A DNA stretch of 64,000 bases from Nostoc carneum NIES-2107 (GTDB lineage: Bacteria; Cyanobacteriota; Cyanobacteriia; Cyanobacteriales; Nostocaceae). The number at the start of each line of letters is the position of its first letter. The first letter of the stretch is position 1. A model generated the notes under the pieces. It was not told where the DNA came from. It ran no database searches and worked only from the letters and a program-made list of their open reading frames with translations. The stretch lies in the NCBI GenBank assembly GCA_002368155.1, contig AP018180.1, forward strand, positions 6,466,908-6,530,907. Direction: 5' to 3'. The position numbers were made by a program, and so were the translations under genes. This document shows positions 35,989 to 44,753 of the stretch, piece after piece.

Positions 35989-36154
35989 AGAGCAATACAA
36001 GTCAAATTACTGGTTATGGGTTTATATTGCCCTTTACTAGCATTTACCTAACAGGTAAAAGGCTTCCACATAAAAAAATAAATCGCTTTGGCAAGCAGAG
36101 GCAGCAGAGGAAAATTACCAATGCCCTATGCCCTATGCCCTATGCCCCATATAA

Positions 36155-36183
36155 ATAAAACCTCGGCTGCACGTGCCGAGGTT
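36155..36183 (-). terminator. Second intrinsic terminator downstream of the Psb35-like gene
   Basis: A 9-bp stem, AACCTCGGC (36159-36167) with GCCGAGGTT (36175-36183), loop 7 bases. On the minus strand it is followed by TTTATTTA. It lies about 210 bases after the Psb35-like stop and before the ComFB gene on the same strand, so it would insulate the two. Confidence 0.65.
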
Positions 36184-36324
36184 GATGAAGAAAAACCTAA
36201 AATTACCCAAATGTCAGATTTTCTTCCTAGTTGTCGTTGTTCAAATATTTAGATTTCTTAGCTTTGTAAGCTTATATTAATATATTTAACATATTCTTCA
36301 TATAACGTCAATTAATTGAAGTTT

Positions 36325-36361
36325 TTGTAAAGCAAAGCCCCGCTTATAGGTATTGGGGCTT
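36325..36361 (-). terminator. Probable terminator of the Psb35-like gene
   Basis: AAGCCCC (36335-36341) pairs with GGGGCTT (36355-36361) around a 13-base loop. It lies 36 bases after the stop codon of the 75-residue gene; on the minus strand it is followed by TGCTTTAC, a weak T-tract. Confidence 0.55.
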
Positions 36362-36396
36362 GTGTGTTTTAACATTCTGGCAAGCCACCTTAATTC

Positions 36397-36624
36397 TTAT
36401 AAAGGCAGATTGCGGCTAGCATAAGCATCCATTGCATAGGCTGGAGTGCGATCGCTATAGTCTATATCTTTACCAGTAATCGACTTCGCCAATCTTTCAA
36501 AGGCATCAGAACGCCAGTTACGTTCGTGGATAGGCTTGCTTTGTTCTCCCAAGAAATAAGCTAGAGAGCCTACAACTGAAGCTGCTACCCAACCCACAAC
36601 CAATAATGCAATTAAGATAGTCAT
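36397..36624 (-). CDS. Small single-helix thylakoid protein, Psb35-like
   Basis: 75 residues. An N-terminal membrane helix (2-24, containing TILIALLVVGWVAASVVG) is followed by a conserved-looking soluble tail GEQSKPIHERNWRSDAFERL and a Tyr-rich end PAYAMDAYASRNLP. The arrangement resembles Psb35 (Ssl2148), a small photosystem II assembly-associated protein that accompanies CP47 and HliD, but the name rests on memory of the family and is not certain. It is a single gene with two terminator-like hairpins downstream. Upstream, 525 bases are filled by repeats. Confidence 0.65.
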   Translation of the reverse strand: MTILIALLVVGWVAASVVGSLAYFLGEQSKPIHERNWRSDAFERLAKSITGKDIDYSDRTPAYAMDAYASRNLPL

Positions 36625-36755
36625 CTCAAACCTCTGTTGGCAGTAAAGTAACTTTATGTAAATAAATATAACTTTTTCGTTACAAAGCTTGCAACATTAA
36701 GGTGTGGTGTGCATACCGATAGTTAAAGTAGGGTAATCCACACTCCAATATTTGT

Positions 36756-36882
36756 TGGTTAAGGGGAAAAAGGGGAATAACAAACCTTTAACCGTTCGGC
36801 TGACGCTCACGGCGTTCGCGAACAGCGTCCCGCAGGGAAGCCTTTTCCCCAAAACCAATTTTGAGTTCAAAACGCTTAACTG
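36756..36882. mobile_element. MITE-like foldback element, copy 3, with a nested repeat
   Basis: The left end TGGTTAAGGGGAAAAAGG and right end CCTTTTCCCC, AAACCAATTTTGAGTT and GCTTAACTG match copy 2 (28955). The homology extends outside the left end (AATATTTGTTGG against AATATTTGTCGG). A different G+C-rich repeat (CGGCTGACGCTCACGGCG, then TCGCGAACAGCGTCCCGCA) sits in the middle in place of the usual internal sequence, so one repeat has inserted into another. Confidence 0.72.
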
Positions 36883-36913
36883 AGTAGTAAGTACTTGGAC
36901 AAAAATATTTACA

Positions 36914-36986
36914 GTCATTGCGAGCGAAGCGAAGCAATCCCAGCCCTTGCGATTGCTTCATTCCGCTTCGCTCCATTCGCAATGAC
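36914..36986. repeat. GTCATTGCGA inverted repeat
   Basis: 73 bp with perfect ends GTCATTGCGA and its reverse complement, containing GCGAAGCGAAGCAATC on one side and GATTGCTTC plus GCTTCGCTCC on the other. This well-known kind of dispersed bacterial repeat lies 32 bases from the MITE-like copy 3. Confidence 0.75.
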
Positions 36987-37149
36987 TTTGTGTAATTAAT
37001 TCTGCCAGACTACTTATTGATCCACACTATAGGGAATTGCGATCGCTCATGCTGAAATTGCGATTACTTGCAGCAGTGTTTCAATGGCATCACACGCCAC
37101 AGTAACCCCATTTTCTGATTGGATAATGCTGTAATTATTTATGCAAAGT

Positions 37150-38211
37150 CTAATTCTCAGCAACCTGACAAATCACCATAATATGTGAAAAATATTTATT
37201 ACAGCTAGAGTGAACTAGTTGTAATCCTGCTTGTTCTAGTTCTTTGAGAAGTTCAGGCATTTCATATTTGTGATGTCGCCAAATCGTAATTTCTTCATCT
37301 TTCACAACTTCAAATTTCTTATCTATTCCCAACTGGTTGAAAGTTACAGTGTAATCGCGATGGAATTTTATATTGGCAGTGATACTATCTGTTTTTAAAT
37401 CATATTTTCTGACAAGTTCGCAATCTTCCGCTTTAATTCCTACCTTATTTTTAATCCATGCATATAGCTCTTCTACATGATATTTACAGCCACCTCTGAC
37501 TTTTCCATCCCATTGCGAGTTAGAGCCAATTTCGTTAGTGAACACAAGCAAATCATTTTTACTCATGCTCTTTCTAAAATTTTGCAGTGCCCTAATCCTA
37601 TCTTGATGATTTCCGATAGTCACGCCTAAATGTAAAAATATATTAGCTATATTATGAGTGTTGGCAGGATTTGAGCTTTGCCAAAGCTCTTGGGGAATTT
37701 CACTATTCTCGATATCAACTGTGGCACTATTAAACTGAATGGATGGAAACCATTTAGTAAAGTTTGCTTTTGATACCTCTAAAAGCTCATTGCTAATATC
37801 TAAACCAATATATTGATTAATTTTATTTAACTTAGCAAGCCGAGAAACTAATTTTTTGACTGGGTAGGAATTTCCTACACCTACATCGATAATATTGACT
37901 TTCTCGGATTTTTGATAATTACCATTAACATAATCAAAATTTTGAGTTAACAAATCAATTTCTACATTAGATGTTCTATACCATTGAGGAGTAATATATT
38001 TTTGGTAAAAATTATTCCAGATTTTTGCACCTCTCCCTTTGTAAGAATACTTTAAAGGGATTTCCCTTCTCACCTCTAATGCTTGAATTAACTCTAAAAC
38101 TTCTTTTTTAGAGAAAATAGAATAAAATTTAGAATTTGGCTCTAATATTAGGTTGTTCTGGATAGATTTATCGACAGAAAACTGTGAATTGCTGGTAAGA
38201 TTTTTAGCCAT
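37150..38211 (-). CDS. EgtD-like (histidine-specific methyltransferase superfamily) SAM methyltransferase
   Basis: 353 residues of the Methyltransf_33/EgtD type. It has an N-terminal region with KKEVLELIQALEVRREIP and YSYKGRGAKIWNNF (substrate-lid position), then the SAM site NIIDVGVGNSYPVKKL (106-121, a GxGxxxP variant), GLDIS (136-140), and the family motif IFLHLGVTIGN before the C-terminal half. EgtD trimethylates histidine in ergothioneine synthesis, but no egtB partner lies here and overall similarity looks distant, so the acceptor is uncertain. Start ATG 38211 is clean. The gene is isolated, with repeats on both sides. It could be an orphan methyltransferase for a histidine-like or natural-product substrate. 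Confidence 0.75.
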   Translation of the reverse strand: MAKNLTSNSQFSVDKSIQNNLILEPNSKFYSIFSKKEVLELIQALEVRREIPLKYSYKGRGAKIWNNFYQKYITPQWYRTSNVEIDLLTQNFDYVNGNYQKSEKVNIIDVGVGNSYPVKKLVSRLAKLNKINQYIGLDISNELLEVSKANFTKWFPSIQFNSATVDIENSEIPQELWQSSNPANTHNIANIFLHLGVTIGNHQDRIRALQNFRKSMSKNDLLVFTNEIGSNSQWDGKVRGGCKYHVEELYAWIKNKVGIKAEDCELVRKYDLKTDSITANIKFHRDYTVTFNQLGIDKKFEVVKDEEITIWRHHKYEMPELLKELEQAGLQLVHSSCNKYFSHIMVICQVAEN

Positions 38212-38329
38212 TCTGATTTAGGTTTCTTAGGTTTGTCAGTGGATTAGCATTTCAGTAGCCTCACCTCTAACTCACCCAAGCAGCCAGAGTCATACCCTTT
38301 TTTAGGTTTTGGGTATGAGTCTAACTAGT

Positions 38330-38438
38330 AATACCAATTAAAAAAATATTTGCTACATATCAATTATTAGCAGGAGTGCAAAGCTTTGCTGCAATCCTAC
38401 CTCATGTATTTGTCGCATTATTTTTTCAGACTAGTATC
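38330..38438. mobile_element. Diverged foldback element with AATACCA end
   Basis: The left end AATACCAATT with AAAATATTTGC faces an imperfect inverted copy TTGTCGCATTATTTTTTC then TAGTATC. The middle GGAGTGCAAAGCTTTGC is palindromic. Ends and the TTTGTCGCA motif match the element at 27555-27688. Upstream, CATACCC/GGGTATG (38291-38317) forms another small hairpin. Confidence 0.5.
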
Positions 38439-38704
38439 AGTACTGGGACAGAAGTAATTACAGTATTTCATGACAATCGAAGTTGAGTTTTTCACTCAAG
38501 AAACCTACGGGTAGTTTGCTTCTCCACAGGAGTACGGATAACCCACAGGGGTACGCTTCATTCGCAAGGACTGTAAATATTTTCCAGCTACTGAATTGCT
38601 TTATTTAGTTGTGATTTTGTTGATTGATTAATTCTTTCACAAAAATTAGGCACAAACAAGAAAACTGTGTAAATATAAAGAAAAGCTTAAGAGGTTAGAG
38701 ACTC

Positions 38705-38941
38705 ATGATCACTGCCAAAATGATGCGACAACTTTGGGCTGTAATTGAGTCTACTAACGTCAACACCTTACTGCAGTTTGATGATGTGGCTTTAGTACAA
38801 TTGCTGCTTCAGCAATTAAAAGCCAAACAGGAAATTGATGAACAGGCAGATAATAGCCTAGATAATTACATAAAATCTAAATTGCCTTTAATTCGAGATA
38901 CTGCTGAAAGCAGGTTACCTTTAGGACAAGACAATCAATAA
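38705..38941 (+). CDS. Small hypothetical protein, first gene of a pair
   Basis: 78 residues, helical, no hydrophobic segment. It begins MITAKMMRQLWAVIESTN, continues through TLLQFDDVALVQLLLQQL and ends in a charged stretch SLDNYIKSKLPLIRDTAES. An AAGAGG purine-rich site precedes the ATG. The next gene starts 22 bases after its stop, so the two are probably co-expressed. The amphipathic pattern suggests a protein-interaction module. No family is recognised and no function assigned. Confidence 0.62.
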   Translation: MITAKMMRQLWAVIESTNVNTLLQFDDVALVQLLLQQLKAKQEIDEQADNSLDNYIKSKLPLIRDTAESRLPLGQDNQ

Positions 38942-38963
38942 TACAAAAGTTCACCCAGACAAT

Positions 38964-39230
38964 ATGATAAATCACTGGCTAAGTATTGCCCTTGTAGCTT
39001 ATCTAATGGGAGCGGTAATTGAAGGGGTAAGTACTGCTGGCGAGCTATCTGATTCTTTGGCGGAACTAACCAAAGATAAGCAACAGCGACTATCAGAGTC
39101 TACTAATCCCCTTCAGGAGAAATGGCGTATCTTTGCTGCCATTGCCTCAATCAGTCTTTGTGGAGCCTGCATTTGGCCGTGCCGTCTGCTTCATCGTTTA
39201 ATTAAAGGCAACGTTTCAACTAAGGACTAG
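38964..39230 (+). CDS. Small membrane protein, second gene of a pair
   Basis: 88 residues with two hydrophobic segments: about 4-20 (HWLSIALVAYLMGAVIEG) and about 55-72 (IFAAIASISLCGACIWPC), joined by a polar helix ELSDSLAELTKDKQQRL. The tail is basic (RLLHRLIKGN). It therefore probably spans the membrane twice with a central amphipathic segment. It follows the 78-residue gene with a 22-base gap. The downstream N-acetyltransferase gene is convergent. Not recognised. Confidence 0.6.
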   Translation: MINHWLSIALVAYLMGAVIEGVSTAGELSDSLAELTKDKQQRLSESTNPLQEKWRIFAAIASISLCGACIWPCRLLHRLIKGNVSTKD

Positions 39231-39282
39231 TACCGATTTTTTAGTTGGAATTCCCTTATGTCATGCAGGTGAATGACAGGTA

Positions 39283-40116
39283 TCAATTGGGTTTCTCTGC
39301 TAGGTATTGTAAAGCCTCGTCAAGACCTGCGATCGCAGATAATTCTAAAAGAAATATATCCTCCAGAACAGTACGCAAGTCTTTGATTGTAGTCAGTAGA
39401 CGCTGTTCTTTTCGTCCATCTAAATAATGTGTTGTTAGTTGATTGTTTCGCAGTGCATAACGACAATCTACATCCGGCCTAGCTGCAATGAGTGTGGTGA
39501 CAAATAGGGAATTAGGATGTGTGGAAACATACCAATTACTTACCTGATAATCAGGTAGTTGTTGCTCTTGCAAATCGAAACGGTAAAGGCTTGTCCACTC
39601 CTGGCCAATGTATGCTTGCATGGTATAAGTTTGGTCAACCATGAGCAAGCGAAACGGTTCATGGGTTGTACTCTGTTCAATGTCTGGTGTAAAAGACAAC
39701 GGTACAGTGAGCGTTAATCCTCCAAATCCCACATCTACAATGTATTGCTCAGTATCAATATTTACTAAAAGCAACATATGGCTGCGAGGTGTGATAGTCC
39801 CTTCTGGAAGGTTCCAAATCACTCTTGCGGCTAGATTCTTTACCTGAAACCCGAGAGATGTTAAAACTGAGCGCAGTAAGGAGTTTTGCTCGAAACAATA
39901 GCCACCGCGATTTTCGTAGATTAGCTTTTGCTGTAAGGATGCTATATCCAGAAGCACAGGCTGTTTGAGAAATGAATTGAGGTTCTCGAAGGCGATCGCT
40001 TTTGTATGATGTAGGTGAATTGCCTGTAAAGTCTTAAGTGTAGGAGTGCGATCGCCTTCATAGCCAATCCGCTGAAAATAGGCATCAAGATTAATTTCAG
40101 TTGGTATGCTGGCCAT
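39283..40116 (-). CDS. nat: Arylamine N-acetyltransferase
   Basis: A 277-residue cytosolic enzyme that transfers acetyl from acetyl-CoA to aromatic amines and hydrazines via a cysteine-protease-like triad. All triad residues are visible: C74 in RGGYCFEQN, H113 in TPRSHMLLL and D128 in VDVGFGG. Length is normal. It lies 39 bases after the WD40 gene on the same strand and could be the last gene of that transcript, though its known chemistry has no obvious link to the other three products. Physiological substrate unknown. Confidence 0.94.
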   Translation of the reverse strand: MASIPTEINLDAYFQRIGYEGDRTPTLKTLQAIHLHHTKAIAFENLNSFLKQPVLLDIASLQQKLIYENRGGYCFEQNSLLRSVLTSLGFQVKNLAARVIWNLPEGTITPRSHMLLLVNIDTEQYIVDVGFGGLTLTVPLSFTPDIEQSTTHEPFRLLMVDQTYTMQAYIGQEWTSLYRFDLQEQQLPDYQVSNWYVSTHPNSLFVTTLIAARPDVDCRYALRNNQLTTHYLDGRKEQRLLTTIKDLRTVLEDIFLLELSAIAGLDEALQYLAEKPN

Positions 40117-40155
40117 TTTTACTTCCCCATGATTGACAAAGATTCCCCTGATTTC

Positions 40156-42114
40156 CTATTTTCCTTGCAAGCGGCGCAAAGTTACCCAACCCCAACAATG
40201 TTTCATGTCATAGCCTTGTTGGTGACATTCTTCACCGCCACTGACAATTTTTGTTCCCTGGCTATTAATATCAATGCTGTTAATCGCGTTGCGACTAGTA
40301 AAAATTTCTTTACCTGGAAGCGTGGTGTTCTCTCGTCTTCCTGATGGGGTGAGTTGCCAAACTGTGACTCTTTCGTCATCGCTAATTACCAGTTGGCGAG
40401 TGCCTAATGGCCCTGCAAGAGTACCACCTTCACGAAATAATAAACTACGTATTGGTCTTTTTGCTGTTGCTGCCCATTGATCTATTATACAGTTTTGATT
40501 AATTGACTGTTCTGATTTATTTGTAGCGGTTTGGCTTTGACATTGATCATCTAATATAGTTACAAAGCCATCAGAATCAGCCGTTGCTAAAAGTTGCGAA
40601 GAACCTGGTAAAAAATTGAGGCTCAAAATTCGGTCATTATTTCTTAATACGCTGTTTGTAGGTTGGATAGAAAATTCCGCTTTAATAATATTTAATTGAG
40701 TTAAAAATTCTTTAGTTAAAGATGTCCGACTTTGCGGTTGACGATTAATTTTCTTGAAATCCAGTAAAGTCAATAACTTTTTATTGCCAGTAATAGCCAG
40801 AGTATTTTCATCCTCACTTAAAGCCATTGACCAAGCTTCATAATCGCTACCTAAGCTAATAACTCTTTCTGGTTGTAGCTGCCATGTGTCTTTTGCAGAG
40901 TTGTTGACCCAGATTACTATATTACCGCTGCCATGCCCAGCAATTAAATAATGATTATCTTTTGTAAATGCTAAAGCAAAAACCCTATCTTTATTGTCAA
41001 CCATTTCCTGAATCGACAATTCATTGATTTTTTTGCGCTGTTTGATATTCCACAGTTGAGTTACTCCATTATCCAAACCTGCTGCAACTAACTGATTTTC
41101 TGGAGAAGCGAATTCTAATGCTAATACAGATTCACTATTATCTTCTGATTCTGGCTGATTTAGTTGATGTAAACTCTCACCATCAACCCGCCAAAATTTA
41201 ATTGTGCCATCCTCAGCACCACTAACAACTAAGTCAGCATTATTGTTGAAACGCACTGCATTCACCATTTCCTTATGTGCAGGTGTTTCTGTATTTAATA
41301 ATAATGATAAAATTGCAGATAACAATCCTAATATTACAACCAGCGAAACTAGTTGCAACCATACAGGAATGATAGGTAAAATCAGCAACTCCAAATCCTG
41401 ACTAGCAGGTTCTATATCTCGCAAGCGCTGATTTAATAAGCGGCTTCTAACTGTAAATTTTAATTTTTTTGACCATCCTATCCAAGGACGTTTTGCTTTA
41501 ATTTCTAATAGCGCTTTGGTGATTTGTTGGATTGTTAAGTCTAAAGTTTCTGGCAATAGCTGAAAGCTAAATCTGCGAGTGTTTTGTCCCTGAACTTGAA
41601 TATATACTGACTGCTGTAAATTACTGAGATTATTAAAAATTAGTTCAAAAGTGCCAGTGTGAGACTTCCAATTAGGAACCCATTTTCCTGTGTGAGGAAT
41701 TTGCAATTTTTGTGGTGTAACTGCAAATTTGACAAAACCTACGGGCAAAACTTCAATATAACCTTGAGCGCTAAGAGAGTAGCCCTCCGGACTAATCGCT
41801 TCTATAGTAAAGGGATATTCTTCACTGGGTGCATCTTTAACGGGTGGAGGTTGACATTGAAAAATTATTTCTGCTTGCGCGCTAGCAGGTACCACCAACT
41901 TTCTTTCTCTACTTCCTTTTAGCCAAGATGCATCTAATCCCACAAAACGCAGTATTACCTCAACAGGTTTTGGATTACTATTTCGCACCCCAACTTTAAT
42001 ATCAATAGGATTGTTAGGCAGAACTTGGTACTCCCTTCCCGAAAGCAAATTGATACTTAAATATTTTGCTCTTTTCTCAGCTTCTCTTTGCAGATTTAGC
42101 CAATTATCTTCCAT
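40156..42114 (-). CDS. Membrane-anchored WD40 beta-propeller protein
   Basis: 652 residues in three parts. Residues 1-240 are two beta-rich, Ig-like segments (NSNPKPVEVILRFVGL and TGTFELIFNNLSNLQQSV) resembling the NEW1/COG1470-like folds. A single membrane helix lies at about 244-273 (LPIIPVWLQLVSLVVILGLL). Residues about 282-650 contain WD40 repeats (MVNAVRFNNNADLVVSGA, DGTIKFW, DNGVTQLWNIK), enough for one propeller. With no signal peptide, the N-terminal region and propeller should be on opposite sides of the membrane. It follows the cytochrome-b-like gene by 47 bases, and precedes nat by 39 bases. Role unknown; probably a scaffold. Confidence 0.82.
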   Translation of the reverse strand: MEDNWLNLQREAEKRAKYLSINLLSGREYQVLPNNPIDIKVGVRNSNPKPVEVILRFVGLDASWLKGSRERKLVVPASAQAEIIFQCQPPPVKDAPSEEYPFTIEAISPEGYSLSAQGYIEVLPVGFVKFAVTPQKLQIPHTGKWVPNWKSHTGTFELIFNNLSNLQQSVYIQVQGQNTRRFSFQLLPETLDLTIQQITKALLEIKAKRPWIGWSKKLKFTVRSRLLNQRLRDIEPASQDLELLILPIIPVWLQLVSLVVILGLLSAILSLLLNTETPAHKEMVNAVRFNNNADLVVSGAEDGTIKFWRVDGESLHQLNQPESEDNSESVLALEFASPENQLVAAGLDNGVTQLWNIKQRKKINELSIQEMVDNKDRVFALAFTKDNHYLIAGHGSGNIVIWVNNSAKDTWQLQPERVISLGSDYEAWSMALSEDENTLAITGNKKLLTLLDFKKINRQPQSRTSLTKEFLTQLNIIKAEFSIQPTNSVLRNNDRILSLNFLPGSSQLLATADSDGFVTILDDQCQSQTATNKSEQSINQNCIIDQWAATAKRPIRSLLFREGGTLAGPLGTRQLVISDDERVTVWQLTPSGRRENTTLPGKEIFTSRNAINSIDINSQGTKIVSGGEECHQQGYDMKHCWGWVTLRRLQGK

Positions 42115-42161
42115 TTTTTCATGTGTGGTTGCTCATGATTAATTCTGAATTATGTTGATTC

Positions 42162-42878
42162 TCAAGCAGAGACAATTAGGGGTAATATTAGCGCTGCTAA
42201 AATGCCCAATATGACAATTATCTCAATAATTGCTAGAGGCAAATTATTCTGTATTAAATTCTGAATTCCTCCCAAATTATTAGATAAATTACTCCACCAA
42301 TTACGCAACCGTTGAGACCATTGTTTCGGATTATCTTCTGGGCGGATCTGAGCCGAAAATATGGAAAGTAACAACGGCACACCACCAACTTTGGCAGACA
42401 TTAAAAGGTGAATCGCTAAACAACAAACTATAATTGCCCAAGCAATAAGATGTAGGTAGTACCAACTATGATTTAATTCTCCTGTGGGTAACCATTCTTC
42501 TTGCATCATTCTGCCAGATAAAACAGCTAAAAGCGCAGCAATGAGCATCAGCGTATTAGCAATTCTTTGCAAACTTACCCACCAAATTGGTTTACCAACC
42601 TGAGCTAAATTTGGCAATGAATCTTTTTGTATGAGCCTTTTGTTACCAGCATGAAAACTATAGAGGGCAAACACCGGGAAAAGAACAAAGAAAGAAACTG
42701 CAAATGTGCCGTGAATATCGATAATTCCCTCAATCCGCGGGATGAGTATTTTCCCAAATCTGCCATCGAAGCTATTGTAAACTAAAAAGCCTGTAATCAT
42801 GGCGGCGATCGCTAAAATTCCACTGACACCATGAAGTATCTTTAATAACAAAGGCTGATAGGGAGCAGAACGGGACAT
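42162..42878 (-). CDS. Cytochrome b561/b-type membrane protein
   Basis: 238 residues with four core membrane helices plus a C-terminal one. Histidines suited to haem ligation occur in helices: H16 (LLKILHGVSG), H56 (DIIDIHG-like stretch IIDIHGTFA), H137/H143 (NHSWYYLHL) and H157 (CLAIHLLM). This spacing fits di-haem b-type cytochromes of the Ni/Fe-hydrogenase-cytb/b561 type. A cytosolic Trp/Asn-rich loop (185-205) precedes the last helix (LAIIEIIVILGILAALIL). It lies between the Hsp70-like and WD40 genes on the same strand. Electron donor and acceptor are unknown. A histidine count is not proof of haem binding. Confidence 0.8.
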   Translation of the reverse strand: MSRSAPYQPLLLKILHGVSGILAIAAMITGFLVYNSFDGRFGKILIPRIEGIIDIHGTFAVSFFVLFPVFALYSFHAGNKRLIQKDSLPNLAQVGKPIWWVSLQRIANTLMLIAALLAVLSGRMMQEEWLPTGELNHSWYYLHLIAWAIIVCCLAIHLLMSAKVGGVPLLLSIFSAQIRPEDNPKQWSQRLRNWWSNLSNNLGGIQNLIQNNLPLAIIEIIVILGILAALILPLIVSA

Positions 42879-43085
42879 GAGCGATTACCATTTTAGATTT
42901 TGGATTGAGAGTCTCAATCAAAAGACTATTCCAGCAATCTCAAATAATACTACGTTTCCTTAGAGCATTTACTATCCTAGTACCGCAAGGCGGAATTCAA
43001 AATTTAGATTGTTGACCGTTGACGGTTCACAGTTAACAGTCAACAATAACATTGGGAATATTTTTTTACTTGGAAGGCCCTATCT

Positions 43086-44684
43086 CTAACTTAACTGCGC
43101 CACGAGTTGATTTTCTAATACCGTGTCATTAGTTAATAAATCCTCAACTGTGATCCGTAAAAAGCGCTGATCGTCAACTTGAAATTGAATCTTGATGCGA
43201 TCGCTTCCGGGAAATCCTGGGGGTGTTAGTTGGGCGATGGTTCTGGCCCCTTCTTTATCGTTGAGGGGTTTGACGGTGGTTGCGCCACTATCTAAACGAC
43301 GGGTAATTAAGCGATCGCCATCGAAATACACTTCGGTTCCGCCTGACTCTGCGCCTAATTCGCCCATAATTAATTCAATGCTGGGCTGATTTTCTAAAGA
43401 TGCGCCTAAGACTAATTCTACTGGCTGATTCATTGGGTAAGCTTGCCCAGCCCGAATAATCGGGTGCCAACTGTGGCTTTGATTACGCCTATCCCAATAG
43501 CGCACACCATAACTATGGTAAAGAAAGTCCTTGATTTCTATCCCTTGAGTAATTTGTAATGCGCCTTGGGCGATCGCTTCAAAGGGACGTTCGCAACGAA
43601 TTTTTGCTGCGTCAAAATATTGTTTTACCCATGTCTGCACTGCTGGTAGTTGTACTGTACCACCAACTAACAACACAGCATTAATATCTGCAAGTTCTAT
43701 CCCCTGTCGTCTTGCTTGCTGTAACAAACTCGTCATGGAATCATCTAGACGTTCAAAAAATGCGTGTTCTTTGAGGATATTCTCTAAAGTTTCACGATTG
43801 AGTTCCAATTCGTAGCTTTCAAATGATTCATCGTCAAAATAAACTTCACTGGCTTGGTTCTGCGTGGAGAGTTGAATTTTGACTCGTTCTGCGAGGCGCG
43901 TTGTCAGAGGACTTACCGCCAGTCCTTGAGTTTTGGCAAAGTAATCGACTATCCAAGTATCGATATCAGTACCGCCTAAATTTTGTCCAGCTTTCGCCAA
44001 CACACGCGCAGTTTTCACTTTCTGCTTGGAGTTTTCCGCTAAGGATTTATTTCCCCACTTCAACAGAAAACCTACAGGCTTAGTATTTGCTTGCACGCTT
44101 TGATCCAAGCGCACCAGTGATAAATCCAAAGTTCCGCCGCCAAAGTCAATCACCAAGAGAATTTCTTGATTCGCCAAGCCATAACCCAAAGCTGCGGCTG
44201 TCGGTTCATCCAACATCCGCACTTGTTCCACAGGAAGCGCTTGACAAACTTGTCCTAACCAGTGGCGATAAGTTTCAAAACTGTCTACAGGTACAGTTAA
44301 CACCAGAGAATCTAAGCCACCTTCTAGGTTTGCTAATTGTGCAATCACTTGGCTTAGGAACCAGTTACCTACTTTCTCAAAGGTGACAATTTGTCCATCT
44401 AGTTCGGGTAAGTAGCCTTGAATATCCGCACCAATTCCCCGCTTGAAGCTGCGGAAAAATCGCGCCTCGCCCTTGAGATCGAAACCGCGATCGCGCACTT
44501 GTTGCCCTACTAAAACTTTACCTTGTGTTGCGTCTTCAACATAAACCAAACTGGGAATCAGTGGCGGATTCAGACTTTGTTGAATTGATAAACCAGGAAG
44601 ATTGAGGGTTTCTGGCTGTTGGGTAACAGGGTTCCAACGAGCAATGACTGTGTTACTAGTACCAAAATCGATTGCGATCGCCAT
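43086..44684 (-). CDS. Hsp70-family protein (DnaK-like, divergent)
   Basis: A 532-residue Hsp70-type ATPase, shorter than DnaK (about 630). Nucleotide-binding signatures are present: AIDFGTSNTVIARW (phosphate 1, 4-17), LLVIDFGGGTLDLSLV (phosphate 2) and VLLVGGTVQLPAVQ (adenosine motif). A beta-rich C-terminal part (about 390-530) could be a substrate domain, but the helical lid of DnaK is missing. It is not in an operon with dnaJ or grpE. The genes downstream encode the cytochrome-b-like and WD40 proteins (gaps of 207 and 47 bases), so it may chaperone that complex. The upstream neighbour uvsE is 69 bases away, on the same strand. Role inferred only. Confidence 0.9.
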   Translation of the reverse strand: MAIAIDFGTSNTVIARWNPVTQQPETLNLPGLSIQQSLNPPLIPSLVYVEDATQGKVLVGQQVRDRGFDLKGEARFFRSFKRGIGADIQGYLPELDGQIVTFEKVGNWFLSQVIAQLANLEGGLDSLVLTVPVDSFETYRHWLGQVCQALPVEQVRMLDEPTAAALGYGLANQEILLVIDFGGGTLDLSLVRLDQSVQANTKPVGFLLKWGNKSLAENSKQKVKTARVLAKAGQNLGGTDIDTWIVDYFAKTQGLAVSPLTTRLAERVKIQLSTQNQASEVYFDDESFESYELELNRETLENILKEHAFFERLDDSMTSLLQQARRQGIELADINAVLLVGGTVQLPAVQTWVKQYFDAAKIRCERPFEAIAQGALQITQGIEIKDFLYHSYGVRYWDRRNQSHSWHPIIRAGQAYPMNQPVELVLGASLENQPSIELIMGELGAESGGTEVYFDGDRLITRRLDSGATTVKPLNDKEGARTIAQLTPPGFPGSDRIKIQFQVDDQRFLRITVEDLLTNDTVLENQLVAQLS

Positions 44685-44753
44685 ATTTTAATTTATTATC
44701 TCGCGCCAAGACCAGGACACTTTCCAGCGAAAATGTCCATCACAACAAACTAC

